A DNA stretch of 64,000 nucleotides from Paenibacillus lignilyticus (GTDB lineage: Bacteria; Bacillota; Bacilli; Paenibacillales; Paenibacillaceae). Shown here piece by piece: positions 17,354 through 26,004 of the stretch (its first letter is position 1; every line of letters starts with the position of its first letter). The stretch covers positions 1 through 64,000 of the forward strand of contig NZ_JAGKSP010000006.1 in the NCBI RefSeq assembly GCF_017942085.1, read 5' to 3'. Position numbers and translations under genes: made by a program. The notes beneath the pieces are model-generated. The model saw only the letters and a list, made by a program, of their open reading frames with translations, was not told where the DNA came from and did no database searches.

Positions 17354-17370
17354 CGAGAGGAGCTTTAAGG

Positions 17371-17808
17371 ATGACATCGACATCAATCGGAGAATTATCG
17401 CCGGTTTGGCAGCAGCTGATGCAGCAAGCCATAGAAGCTCGAAGCCGGGCTTATGTGCCTTATTCGAATTTTCAAGTCGGAGCGGCGCTGTTGGATGCCG
17501 AGGGCGGCGTGCATTTTGGCTGTAACGTGGAGAATGCGGCTTATAGTCCGACGAACTGTGCCGAACGTACGGCGCTGTTTCGGGCTATTGCGGACGGGCA
17601 TCAAGCGGGCTCGTTCGAAGCGATTGCGGTCGTTGGAGATACTGATACACCGATTACGCCTTGCGGCGTATGCAGACAAGTACTGGTTGAGCTCTGCCCG
17701 CCGGACATGCCTGTCATTATGAGCAATATGAAGGGAGAATGGCGCATATCGACAGTAGCGGAGCTGCTGCCGGGTGCCTTCTCAGCGGATGCATTGACGA
17801 AAGCGTAG
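17371..17808 (+). CDS. cdd: Cytidine deaminase
   Basis: 145 residues from ATG 17371, preceded by GAGAGGAG. An in-frame ATG at 17344 overlaps dgkA and has no ribosome-binding site. Zinc ligands and catalytic Glu: NCAERTALF (Cys-Ala-Glu) and TPCGVCRQVL (PCxxC), giving the tetrameric three-Cys type. N-terminal YVPYSNFQVGAAL binds substrate. It deaminates cytidine and deoxycytidine in pyrimidine salvage. Slightly longer than B. subtilis Cdd (136), with extra residues at the N-terminus. Confidence 0.96.
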   Translation: MTSTSIGELSPVWQQLMQQAIEARSRAYVPYSNFQVGAALLDAEGGVHFGCNVENAAYSPTNCAERTALFRAIADGHQAGSFEAIAVVGDTDTPITPCGVCRQVLVELCPPDMPVIMSNMKGEWRISTVAELLPGAFSADALTKA

Positions 17809-17847
17809 GAACGCGGAACGATTCGGAAGGGGATAAAGTTACAGCTT

Positions 17848-18774
17848 ATGAATTCATCATCGTCAGGATCTAAAGGATCCAAGGAGAAATACCATTCCGG
17901 GTTTGTCGCCATTATTGGCAGACCAAACGTAGGCAAATCGACTCTAATCAACGAAGTCATCGGGCAGAAAATCGCCATCATGTCGGATAAACCGCAAACA
18001 ACGCGGAACAAAATTCACGGGGTGTACACGAAGGACAATTCTCAAATTGTTTTTCTTGATACGCCGGGTATTCACAAACCGACATCCAAACTGGGAGACT
18101 TCATGGTGAAGTCCGCAGTTGGCACGCTTGGCGAGGTGGATGCGGCCCTATTCCTCATCGATGCTTCCGAGGGACTTGGGGGAGGAGACCGCTTCATCAT
18201 CGAAGCGCTTAAGAAAGTGAAGACGCCGGTCTTCCTCATCATGAACAAGATTGACAAAATCGAGCCGGAAGCGCTGCTGCCGCTTATTGTGCAATATAAA
18301 GACTTGTATGATTTTGCGGAAATTATTCCGATTTCTGCTTTGCAAGGCAGCAATGTGAATACGCTTCTTAAAGTGCTCAGCAGTTATTTGCCGGAGGGCC
18401 CGCAATATTATCCGGCTGACCAAATTACGGATCACCCGGAGCAATTCGTATGTGCGGAGCTTATCCGCGAGAAGATTCTTCATCTGACGCGCGAAGAGGT
18501 ACCGCATTCCATCGCCGTTGCGATTGAGAATATGAAGGTGCAGGAGAACGGCGTCGTAAACATCGGAGCTGTTATCTACGTGGAGCGCGATTCCCAGAAG
18601 GGGATCGTCATTGGCAAGCAAGGTGCGCTGCTCAAGCAGGTCGGTAAAGAAGCGCGACGTGATATCGAAACGTTGCTCGGCTCCCGCGTCTTTCTGGAGC
18701 TGTGGGTCAAGGTGAAGAAAGATTGGCGTAACCAAGAGCGAGTGCTGAAGGATCTTGGTTTTAGAAATGACTAG
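17848..18774 (+). CDS. era: GTPase Era
   Basis: 308 residues. G1 [10 protein letters not shown]3 DTPGIHKP and G4 MNKIDKI are present, with a C-terminal KH domain ([20 protein letters not shown]) that binds the 3' end of 16S rRNA. Era couples 30S assembly to GTP state. The first ten residues are a Ser/Gly-rich extension ([11 protein letters not shown]). Ribosome-binding site AAGGGG is about 13 bases upstream. Confidence 0.97.
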   Translation: MNSSSSGSKGSKEKYHSGFVAIIGRPNVGKSTLINEVIGQKIAIMSDKPQTTRNKIHGVYTKDNSQIVFLDTPGIHKPTSKLGDFMVKSAVGTLGEVDAALFLIDASEGLGGGDRFIIEALKKVKTPVFLIMNKIDKIEPEALLPLIVQYKDLYDFAEIIPISALQGSNVNTLLKVLSSYLPEGPQYYPADQITDHPEQFVCAELIREKILHLTREEVPHSIAVAIENMKVQENGVVNIGAVIYVERDSQKGIVIGKQGALLKQVGKEARRDIETLLGSRVFLELWVKVKKDWRNQERVLKDLGFRND

Positions 18775-18886
18775 CGAATTTCCTTTCTCCGGGAAATTGT
18801 CCGATATTTGTCTAGCATAGCGACATCATCTTCATCGCATCCTAATCCGTGAGCAACATTTCTGAGCGCGGAAAGGATGAATACGA

Positions 18887-19039
18887 ATGCGAGACTTTTC
18901 GTGGAAGTATTTTACGCTGACCGGGGATGTGGAAGCTTTCATGCTTTACAGGGAGATGGACGAGCAGGCAGGTTCTGCGGAAGCTGTCAGCAGCGAGGAA
19001 GAGGGAGAACCAGTGCCCGAAACGGACAATTCCGTTTAG
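18887..19039 (+). CDS. yqzL: YqzL family small protein
   Basis: 50 residues, ATG 18887 about 7 bases after GAAAGG. The sequence starts MRDFSWKYFTLTGDVEAFML and has an acidic tail. YqzL is a tiny conserved protein of unknown function that sits between era and recO in B. subtilis and relatives; length (47 in B. subtilis), sequence start and position all fit. Confidence 0.88.
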   Translation: MRDFSWKYFTLTGDVEAFMLYREMDEQAGSAEAVSSEEEGEPVPETDNSV

Positions 19040-19065
19040 GACGCGCAGGTTAGGGGAGAAACGAT

Positions 19066-19812
19066 ATGCAGTACCGAGTCGAAGGCATTGTCATCCGGAG
19101 TATGGATTATGGGGAAGGTAACAAAATAATCACGCTTCTGACGAATACGCACGGCAAAATCGGAATTGTCGTGCGTGGCGCCAAAAAACTGAAGAGCAGG
19201 CATGGATCGCTCGCGCAATTATTTACGTATGGCGAATATCTATTCTTCCGAAACAGCGGTCTGGGTACGTTAACGCATGGTGAGATTATTGAATCTCACC
19301 ATGTTTTGCGTGAACAGCTGGATAAAACAGCCTATTCTTCTTATGCCGTGGAATTAGTAGATCGCGCGCTCCAGGAAGAGGACTTGGGCTCATTCATGTT
19401 CGAGCAGCTGAAGGCTTGCTTGACGGCAATCAGTGAGGGGAAGGATCTTCTCATTACGATTCAGCTCTTCGAAATGAAAATTCTTGCGGCGGCCGGTTAT
19501 GCTCCGGACCTCAGTGCATGTATTTCATGCAGCAATGAGAATGGCCCTATGGCACTCAGTGTAAGAGGCGGAGGTATCCTTTGCGGAAGATGCCGCTACA
19601 AAGATACTTCAGCGATCGAGCTTAGCGAAGGCGCGCTTAAGCTGCTGCGGTTATTCTGGCAGCTGGATATGCGCAGACTTGGCAACATTCAAGTAAAAGA
19701 CGAGACCAAACAGCAATTAAAGCACATTATGCGTTCCTTAATGGATACTCATCTTGGCTTGCAGCTGAAATCCCGCTCTTTTCTGGATCAGATGGATCGT
19801 TATTCGCTGTAA
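19066..19812 (+). CDS. recO: DNA repair protein RecO
   Basis: 248 residues. N-terminal OB fold (YRVEGIVIRSMDYGEGNKII) followed by a helical domain with four Cys in CISC...CGRC (residues about 148-175) forming the zinc finger. RecO loads RecA with RecR at gapped DNA. Start ATG 19066, GGGGAGAA upstream. Typical length for Bacillales (about 250). Confidence 0.96.
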   Translation: MQYRVEGIVIRSMDYGEGNKIITLLTNTHGKIGIVVRGAKKLKSRHGSLAQLFTYGEYLFFRNSGLGTLTHGEIIESHHVLREQLDKTAYSSYAVELVDRALQEEDLGSFMFEQLKACLTAISEGKDLLITIQLFEMKILAAAGYAPDLSACISCSNENGPMALSVRGGGILCGRCRYKDTSAIELSEGALKLLRLFWQLDMRRLGNIQVKDETKQQLKHIMRSLMDTHLGLQLKSRSFLDQMDRYSL

Positions 19813-19836
19813 TTAGGCAGGAGGAATCGTTTCGCT

Positions 19837-21228
19837 ATGGCTGCGCAGTCGACACCGAGAATATGGTCGCTGACATGGCCGATTATGATTGAGATGATGC
19901 TGCAATTTATGCTCGGAACAGCTGACACCCTCATGGTGAGCCGAATTTCGGATGATGCCGTCGCGGTTGTTGGGATATCGAATATGTTCTTTAACGCAGT
20001 CATTATTTTATTCACACTCGTGACGAGCGGGGCCGGCATTCTTATTGCTCAGAAGCTGGGCGGAGGCAAACCGGACGAAGCACGCCAAATCGGCATTATG
20101 TCAGTTTCCATCACCGTAATACTAGGTATTATCATTAGTGTTTTGCTTATTTACGGAACTTCTTTATTTACAACGGCACTGCATGTCCCGGACAATTTGA
20201 AGGATTTATCGCATACATACATGTCGATCGTCGGCGGCGGCATGGTCATCACGGCGCTGAATTTGTCCATGAGCACAGCAGTTCGAAATACAGGAAATAC
20301 CCGATCTCCCATGTACATAGCGCTTGGTATGAACATTTTGCATGTTGTGCTGAACTATGCGTTTATTTTCGGAGCATTCGGCTTGCCTGAGCTTGGGCTA
20401 ATGGGTGTAGGTATTTCCACCGTTATTAGCCGAACCGCGGCTTTCTTCTTCCAGCAGCACTTGTTCCGGCATGCCTTCGGAGCACCGGTGTTGGTTCGAG
20501 AATTTGGCCGCTTTCATGCGAAGCTGCTTAAAGAAGTGCTGAAGATCGGATGGCCAATCAGTGTGAATGGTGCCTCATGGACATTTTCTCAGGTTGTTAT
20601 TTTCAGTATTATTGCTTCCATGGGCGAGCAGCCGCTGGCAGCACGTACCTATATGAACACGATGGAGTCATTTGCATTTACATTCGGCTGGTCGCTCGCG
20701 CTCGCTGCCCAAATTCAAATCGCGCATTTGTATGGGGCGAAGAAACTAAGGCAAGCATACTATAGTGCATATCGAGCTTTGGGTTTCGGGGTAATCGTCG
20801 TACTTGCGAATACAGCTGTTCTGTTACTGTTCCGAACCTCGATTATTTCCACGTTTACTAAGGATCCATGGATCATCGATATGGCCGTTTCTCTACTTTG
20901 GCTCAACTTAGCGCTGCAGCCCGGCAAAATGCTGAATATGGCGCTTGGTCAGTCACTCGGAGCGGTAGGCGACAGCCGAACGGTCATGACATACTCCTTG
21001 CCGAGCATGTGGATCATCGCGGTTGGTGTTTCCTATGTGCTTGCGATCCCGATGCACTGGGGACTGTACGGGATTTATATCGGGATGATCAGTGACGAGT
21101 ATTTGCGTGGTGCGTTATGTTATTTCAGATGGCGCAAGCATCGCAAGAAGCTGTTGTTTGCCGCAGCATTCCGTGAAGATGTCAAGCTGAGCGGCCGGTC
21201 GAATGGCAATGATGCTGTGCCGTTGTAG
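19837..21228 (+). CDS. MATE family efflux transporter (second copy)
   Basis: 463 residues, AGGAGGAA 11 bases before ATG. Twelve predicted helices in two halves; STPRIWSLTWPIMIEMMLQF at the N-terminus and LGTADTLMVSRISDDAVAVV are typical of the DinF/NorM-like MATE group. It differs clearly from the MATE gene at 6896 and is not a recent duplicate. It lies between recO and the glyQ T-box, a junction without a transporter in B. subtilis. Substrate unknown; the basic C-terminus (RWRKHRKKLLF) is cytosolic. Confidence 0.92.
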   Translation: MAAQSTPRIWSLTWPIMIEMMLQFMLGTADTLMVSRISDDAVAVVGISNMFFNAVIILFTLVTSGAGILIAQKLGGGKPDEARQIGIMSVSITVILGIIISVLLIYGTSLFTTALHVPDNLKDLSHTYMSIVGGGMVITALNLSMSTAVRNTGNTRSPMYIALGMNILHVVLNYAFIFGAFGLPELGLMGVGISTVISRTAAFFFQQHLFRHAFGAPVLVREFGRFHAKLLKEVLKIGWPISVNGASWTFSQVVIFSIIASMGEQPLAARTYMNTMESFAFTFGWSLALAAQIQIAHLYGAKKLRQAYYSAYRALGFGVIVVLANTAVLLLFRTSIISTFTKDPWIIDMAVSLLWLNLALQPGKMLNMALGQSLGAVGDSRTVMTYSLPSMWIIAVGVSYVLAIPMHWGLYGIYIGMISDEYLRGALCYFRWRKHRKKLLFAAAFREDVKLSGRSNGNDAVPL

Positions 21229-21245
21229 GTGAATAAAGCTTCTCG

Positions 21246-21274
21246 TTGACACGAGTGGTTAGAATTGCTAAGAT
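21246..21274 (+). promoter_or_regulatory. Sigma-A promoter for glyQS
   Basis: TTGACA (21246-21251), 17 bases, TAAGAT (21269-21274). It drives the T-box leader that starts a few bases downstream. Confidence 0.8.
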
Positions 21275-21279
21275 AGGAT

Positions 21280-21535
21280 ATTATGAAATATGAACGATGA
21301 TGGAGAAAGTAGTCACGTACAGTCGTCAGATTTAGCGAGCCGGGGGTAGTGGAAGCCTGGTCGGACGTTCGCGATGAAAGGCACTCCGGAGTTTATGCAA
21401 GCTTAGAAAAGAGGGTTTTCAAGCCATCCATGCGGATTCGCGCTTGAAGGCCAAGTAGGGTGGAACCGCGGGAGCGTAATAGCTTTCGTCCCTATGTCTG
21501 ACATCAGACGTAGAGGCGAAGGCTTTTTTATATGC
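21280..21535 (+). ncRNA. T-box riboswitch, tRNA-Gly
   Basis: Transcribed leader of glyQS. The T-box core AGGGTGGAACCGCG is at 21457-21470. The glycine specifier GGC is best placed at 21380-21382 (context GAAAGGCACTCCGG), and AGCGAGCCGGGG at about 21336-21347 is the Stem I distal part seen in glycine T-boxes. A terminator (arms CCTATGTCTGA/TCAGACGTAGAGG plus T-run, about 21480-21533) competes with the antiterminator formed by the T-box core. Uncharged tRNA-Gly binding the GGC specifier should favour readthrough. Confidence 0.93.
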
Positions 21536-21596
21536 CTTTACATACGTTTCGTTCAGACGCCGCGCATGGCAAACAAATTGATAGGAGATGAATGAC

Positions 21597-22484
21597 ATGA
21601 ACTTTCAAAACATGATTTTGACGCTGCAGCAGTTCTGGGCGGAGCAAAATTGCATTCTCGTTCAGCCGTATGACACCGAGAAGGGTGCAGGCACAATGAA
21701 CCCGATGACATTCCTTCGTTCAATCGGTCCCGAGCCATGGAACGTTGCGTATGTGGAACCGTCCAGAAGACCGGCAGACGGCCGTTATGGCGAGAACCCA
21801 AACCGTCTTTATCAGCATCATCAGTTCCAAGTTATCCTTAAACCATCCCCGGACAACATTCAAGAGCTGTATCTGGAAAGCTTGAAGCGCCTTGGCGTGG
21901 ATCCGCTGCACCATGATATTCGTTTTGTAGAAGACAACTGGGAATCGCCAACACTCGGCGCATGGGGTCTGGGCTGGGAAGTTTGGCTGAACGGGATGGA
22001 AATTACGCAGTTCACGTATTTCCAGCAAGTCGGCGGCATCGATGCCAATCCGGTTGCCGTTGAAATTACGTACGGTATGGAACGTCTGGCTTCCTACATT
22101 CAAGAGAAAGAAAATGTGTTCGATCTGGAGTGGGTAGACGGCGTCACCTATGGCGATGTTTTCCTGCAGCCTGAATTCGAGCATTCGAAATATACGTTCG
22201 AAACGTCCGATACGGCGATGCTCTTCTCGCTGTTCAACATGTATGAGGAAGAAGCAAAGAAAACGATGGAGCATAAGCTTGTTTTCCCCGCGTACGATTA
22301 CGTGCTTAAATGCTCGCATACATTCAACCTGCTTGATGCAAGAGGGGCCATCAGCGTAACCGAGCGTACGGGCTACATTATGCGCGTTCGTAACCTGGCA
22401 CGCGCATGCGCGGCGACTTACTTGGAAGAACGCGAACGCCTTGGATTCCCGATGTTGAAGAAAGGAGTGATCGATAATGGCTAA
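21597..22484 (+). CDS. glyQ: Glycyl-tRNA synthetase alpha subunit
   Basis: 295 residues from ATG 21597, 9 bases after AGGAG; the ATG at 21588 touches that site and is unlikely. Begins [19 protein letters not shown] and contains [19 protein letters not shown], diagnostic of bacterial class II GlyQ. It forms the alpha2beta2 enzyme with GlyS and carries the catalytic core that activates glycine. Regulated by the T-box ahead of it; its end overlaps glyS by 8 bases. Confidence 0.98.
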   Translation: MNFQNMILTLQQFWAEQNCILVQPYDTEKGAGTMNPMTFLRSIGPEPWNVAYVEPSRRPADGRYGENPNRLYQHHQFQVILKPSPDNIQELYLESLKRLGVDPLHHDIRFVEDNWESPTLGAWGLGWEVWLNGMEITQFTYFQQVGGIDANPVAVEITYGMERLASYIQEKENVFDLEWVDGVTYGDVFLQPEFEHSKYTFETSDTAMLFSLFNMYEEEAKKTMEHKLVFPAYDYVLKCSHTFNLLDARGAISVTERTGYIMRVRNLARACAATYLEERERLGFPMLKKGVIDNG

Positions 22485-24558
22485 AGACCTGTTGCTTGAG
22501 ATCGGACTGGAAGAGGTACCGGCGCGTTTCGTCCGCGGCGCCATGAATCAATTGAAAGAAAAGATGGCCAAGTGGCTGGAAAGCTCCCGTATCGGTCATG
22601 GTGCAGTAGAAGCTTATGCGACTCCGCGCCGCCTTACCGTTCTCGTTCGCGATGTGGAAGAGAAGCAGGCGGACGTGAGTGAAGAAGTGAAAGGTCCTTC
22701 CCGCAAAATCGCGCTGAACGAACAAGGCGAATGGAGCAAAGCCGCACTCGGCTTCGCCCGCAGCCAAGGCGTTGCACCCGAGGATTTCTTCTTCAAGGAG
22801 CTTGCGGGCGTAGAGTATATCTACGCTAACAAAAGCAGCATCGGTACGGTAACGAGCGATGTGCTTCCGGAAGGCTTGGTCTCGCTGATCACGTCGATGT
22901 CATTCCCGAAGAATATGCGCTGGGGCAACTATGATCTTCGTTTCGTGCGTCCGATCCGTTGGCTGGTAGCCTTATTCGGCGAGGAGATTGTTCCGATTGA
23001 AATTACTGCCGTACAAAGCGGCAGAACGACTCGCGGCCATCGTTTCTTGGGCAACGAAACCGTTATTGCCGATCCTTCGCAATATGTGGAGCGTTTGAGA
23101 GAGCAGCAGGTGATAGTGGATACTGCTGAGCGCGAAGCGCTTATCGTTTCCCAAATCAATGCGCTTGCTGCCGAGAAGGGCTGGCAAATTGCCATTAAAG
23201 AAGATCTGCTCGAGGAAGTTGTGTTCCTCGTTGAATATCCGAATGTCTTATTCGGAACGTTTGACGAGTCGTTCTTAAACATTCCACAAGAAGTGCTGAT
23301 TACTTCGATGCGCGAGCATCAACGTTACTTTCCGGTGCTGGACGACAACGGCAAGCTGCTGCCATTCTTCGTAACGGTTCGTAACGGCGATCGCACCTCG
23401 ATCGAATCCGTTGCGAAAGGCAATGAGAAGGTACTCCGCGCACGTCTGTCGGATGCGAAGTTCTTCTATGCGGAAGATCAGAAGCTTGCGATCTCCGATG
23501 CGCTTGCGAAGCTTACCTCGATTGTTTACCATGAGGAGCTTGGCACAGTTGCGGATAAAGTCGCTCGCATCGTAGCGACTACCGAGAAGCTGTCGCAGGC
23601 ACTGAGCACGGATGCTCAAACTGCGACTGATGCGGCTCGCACTGCGGCGATTTGCAAATTCGACTTGGTTACGCAGATGGTCTACGAATTCCCTGAGCTT
23701 CAAGGCATCATGGGCGAGGATTATGCGCGTAAAACCGGAGAGAGCGAGTCGGTCGCAAGAGCGATAAACGAGCACTATCAGCCGCGTTTTGCCGGTGACA
23801 GAGCACCTGCTTCCTTGGTAGGTGCATTGGTTAGCCTTGCAGACAAAATCGACACCATAGTCGGCTGTTTCTCCATTGGCATTTTACCGACCGGTTCGCA
23901 AGATCCTTATGCGCTGCGACGCCAAGCTGCCGGTATCGTTCAAATCGTTCTAGCACACGGCCTGAAGCTGCCGCTAAGCACGTTGTTCGATCTATCGCTT
24001 GAAGTTCATGCTGCGCGTTCATTGAAACGTGATGCGGCCGAAATACGTAAAGACTTGTATGAGTTTTTCTCCCTTCGCGTGAAAAACGTGCTGTCGGAGC
24101 AAAGCGTTCGGTACGACGTAGTCGATGCCGTTATGGCCGTTGGCTACAACGATTTGCGTCAGACGGTTGACCGTGCGGCTGCTGTGATGGCTGTTGCTGC
24201 GGGAGATCGCCGCGACGAGTTTAAAGCCGTAGTGGATTCGCTTAACCGGGTTTGCAACCTTGCAGCCAAAGCAACGTCTAAGGAAGTAAGTGAAAGCTTG
24301 TTCGCGGACGAAGCGGAAGGCGCTTTGTATCGTGCTTGGTCGGAGGTTCGTGACGACGTGGATGTTCAGGTGGAAGAAGGACGTGCAGCAGAAGCGATTG
24401 CTAAACTTGCCAGCCTGAAGACGCCGATCAATGTATACTTCGATAAAGTCATGGTAATGGCTGAGGACGAAGCTGTACGGGCTAACCGTCTTGCAACACT
24501 GGCTGCCATTGCAAGCAGTGTCGTGAAAGTAGCGGATTTCTCGAAGCTTGTTTGGTAG
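22477..24558 (+). CDS. glyS: Glycyl-tRNA synthetase beta subunit
   Basis: 693 residues; ATG lies inside the end of glyQ after GAAAGGAG. Starts [19 protein letters not shown], the beta-subunit signature, with HD-like and anticodon-binding helical regions toward the C-terminus ([13 protein letters not shown] is another conserved block). The beta subunit recognises tRNA-Gly. Length normal (about 680-700). Confidence 0.98.
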   Translation: MAKDLLLEIGLEEVPARFVRGAMNQLKEKMAKWLESSRIGHGAVEAYATPRRLTVLVRDVEEKQADVSEEVKGPSRKIALNEQGEWSKAALGFARSQGVAPEDFFFKELAGVEYIYANKSSIGTVTSDVLPEGLVSLITSMSFPKNMRWGNYDLRFVRPIRWLVALFGEEIVPIEITAVQSGRTTRGHRFLGNETVIADPSQYVERLREQQVIVDTAEREALIVSQINALAAEKGWQIAIKEDLLEEVVFLVEYPNVLFGTFDESFLNIPQEVLITSMREHQRYFPVLDDNGKLLPFFVTVRNGDRTSIESVAKGNEKVLRARLSDAKFFYAEDQKLAISDALAKLTSIVYHEELGTVADKVARIVATTEKLSQALSTDAQTATDAARTAAICKFDLVTQMVYEFPELQGIMGEDYARKTGESESVARAINEHYQPRFAGDRAPASLVGALVSLADKIDTIVGCFSIGILPTGSQDPYALRRQAAGIVQIVLAHGLKLPLSTLFDLSLEVHAARSLKRDAAEIRKDLYEFFSLRVKNVLSEQSVRYDVVDAVMAVGYNDLRQTVDRAAAVMAVAAGDRRDEFKAVVDSLNRVCNLAAKATSKEVSESLFADEAEGALYRAWSEVRDDVDVQVEEGRAAEAIAKLASLKTPINVYFDKVMVMAEDEAVRANRLATLAAIASSVVKVADFSKLVW

Positions 24559-24595
24559 GTGTTTTTCCGCAGGAAAAGACACAGGAGGGGAAGAA

Positions 24596-25414
24596 ATGGC
24601 AACTAATTCGCAGCCTGAAGTCATTATTTACGTCGTTTCCGATTCAGCCGGTGATACCGGCGAGCTGGTCGTCCGGGCTGCGATAGCCCAATTTCATCCC
24701 ATCAACGCCGATATCCGCAGAGCGCCGTTCGTCCATGATGAAGCGTCGCTCGAGCGGTTCGTCCTGCAAGCCAAGGAGCACAGTGCCATTATGCTGTACA
24801 CACTCGTGCTTCCGGGGCTGCGTGATCGAATGGTGGAGTTTGCCCGCATTCACGAGGTAATCGCCATTGACTTGCTGGGGTCGTTAATTACGAGTCTCGA
24901 AGACAAAACAAACCGCAAATCGCGGCAAGAGCCCGGACTCAACCATGTGCTTGATGAGGACTATTTCCGCAAGGTGGAAGCTGTTGAATTCGCCGTCAAG
25001 TACGATGATATGCGCGATACAACAGGCATTCTGAAGGCGGACATCGTGCTCGTCGGCGTCTCACGTACATCTAAGACCCCGCTTTCGATGTATTTGGCCC
25101 ATAAACAGTTCAAGGTCGCGAATGTTCCGCTCATGCCGGAGCTCGACCCGCCCGATGAATTGTTCCAAATTCCGAAAGAAAAAGTAGTAGGCCTTACGAT
25201 TGATATCAATTACTTGAACGGCATTCGCAAAGAACGCTTGAAAGCATTGGGTTTACCGGACAGTGCAGCATATGCAACAACAGCCCGGATCGAGCGTGAG
25301 CTGAAATACGCGGCGCAAATCACAGATCGAATCGGTTGTCTGGTCATCGATGTCTCCCATCGGGCAGTCGAAGAAACGGCGAGTCTGATTTTGGAGTATA
25401 TTGAATCCAATTGA
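24596..25414 (+). CDS. yqfL: PPDK regulatory protein (DUF299 kinase/phosphorylase)
   Basis: 272 residues from ATG 24596 (AGGAGGGG upstream). The P-loop-like GVSRTSKTPLSMYLA at about residue 155 is the ADP-binding signature of the bifunctional pyruvate phosphate dikinase or PEP synthase regulator. It opens with a VVSDSAGDTGELV motif. It switches its target by threonine phosphorylation using ADP and dephosphorylation using phosphate. In B. subtilis the ccpN repressor gene stands between glyS and yqfL; here the gap is 37 bp and ccpN is absent. Confidence 0.93.
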   Translation: MATNSQPEVIIYVVSDSAGDTGELVVRAAIAQFHPINADIRRAPFVHDEASLERFVLQAKEHSAIMLYTLVLPGLRDRMVEFARIHEVIAIDLLGSLITSLEDKTNRKSRQEPGLNHVLDEDYFRKVEAVEFAVKYDDMRDTTGILKADIVLVGVSRTSKTPLSMYLAHKQFKVANVPLMPELDPPDELFQIPKEKVVGLTIDINYLNGIRKERLKALGLPDSAAYATTARIERELKYAAQITDRIGCLVIDVSHRAVEETASLILEYIESN

Positions 25415-25483
25415 TGCAAGATCGGTGCAGGATTTTTTGCTTATTTGCCGTATATAATAGTACGGTAGTTACAAAAAGATGCG

Positions 25484-25963
25484 GTGATGCAACGAATGAC
25501 AGCCATACCAACGATTGTAGTAGATGCAGATGCTTGTCCGGTTAAGCGGGAAATTGTCGAAGTGGCGCGAAAATTCGCGGTTCCTGTTCTGATGGTGGCC
25601 TCCCATGATCATCGGCTCCAAGAAGAAGCGGGTGTTGCCATTATGCAGGTCGATCGAAGCGATCAGTCTGTCGATTTGTATATCGTCAACCATATTCGGC
25701 GCGGCGATATTGTCGTTACTCAGGATTTTGGATTGGCTACCATTGTATTGTCGAGGGGCGCGATTGCACTATCTCCGCGCGGACAACAATATGATGACAG
25801 CAACATTGATTACTTGATGGAGCGCAGGCATGAACTGGCGAAGAAGCGTCGAAGCGGCGGAAGAACGAAAGGGCCTAAGGCGATGTCTAACGAGGATCGT
25901 GCGTATTTTCTGCAAAACCTGACAAAAGTTTTGCAAACTCGGCAGGAGAATGCCAAGCCGTAG
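25484..25963 (+). CDS. yqxD: YaiI/YqxD family protein (UPF0178)
   Basis: 159 residues. The N-terminal PTIVVDADACPVKREIVEVA and NIDYLMERRHELAKKRR are typical of the DUF188 family, whose PIN-like acidic residues suggest a nuclease but whose activity is not established. The start is uncertain: GTG 25484, ATG 25487 and ATG 25496 are all possible, without a good ribosome-binding site. Neighbours yqfL and dnaG match B. subtilis. Confidence 0.9.
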   Translation: MMQRMTAIPTIVVDADACPVKREIVEVARKFAVPVLMVASHDHRLQEEAGVAIMQVDRSDQSVDLYIVNHIRRGDIVVTQDFGLATIVLSRGAIALSPRGQQYDDSNIDYLMERRHELAKKRRSGGRTKGPKAMSNEDRAYFLQNLTKVLQTRQENAKP

Positions 25964-26004
25964 CGAATAGTATTACTTGTCATTTAGGATGAAGGTGAAG
26001 GTGT

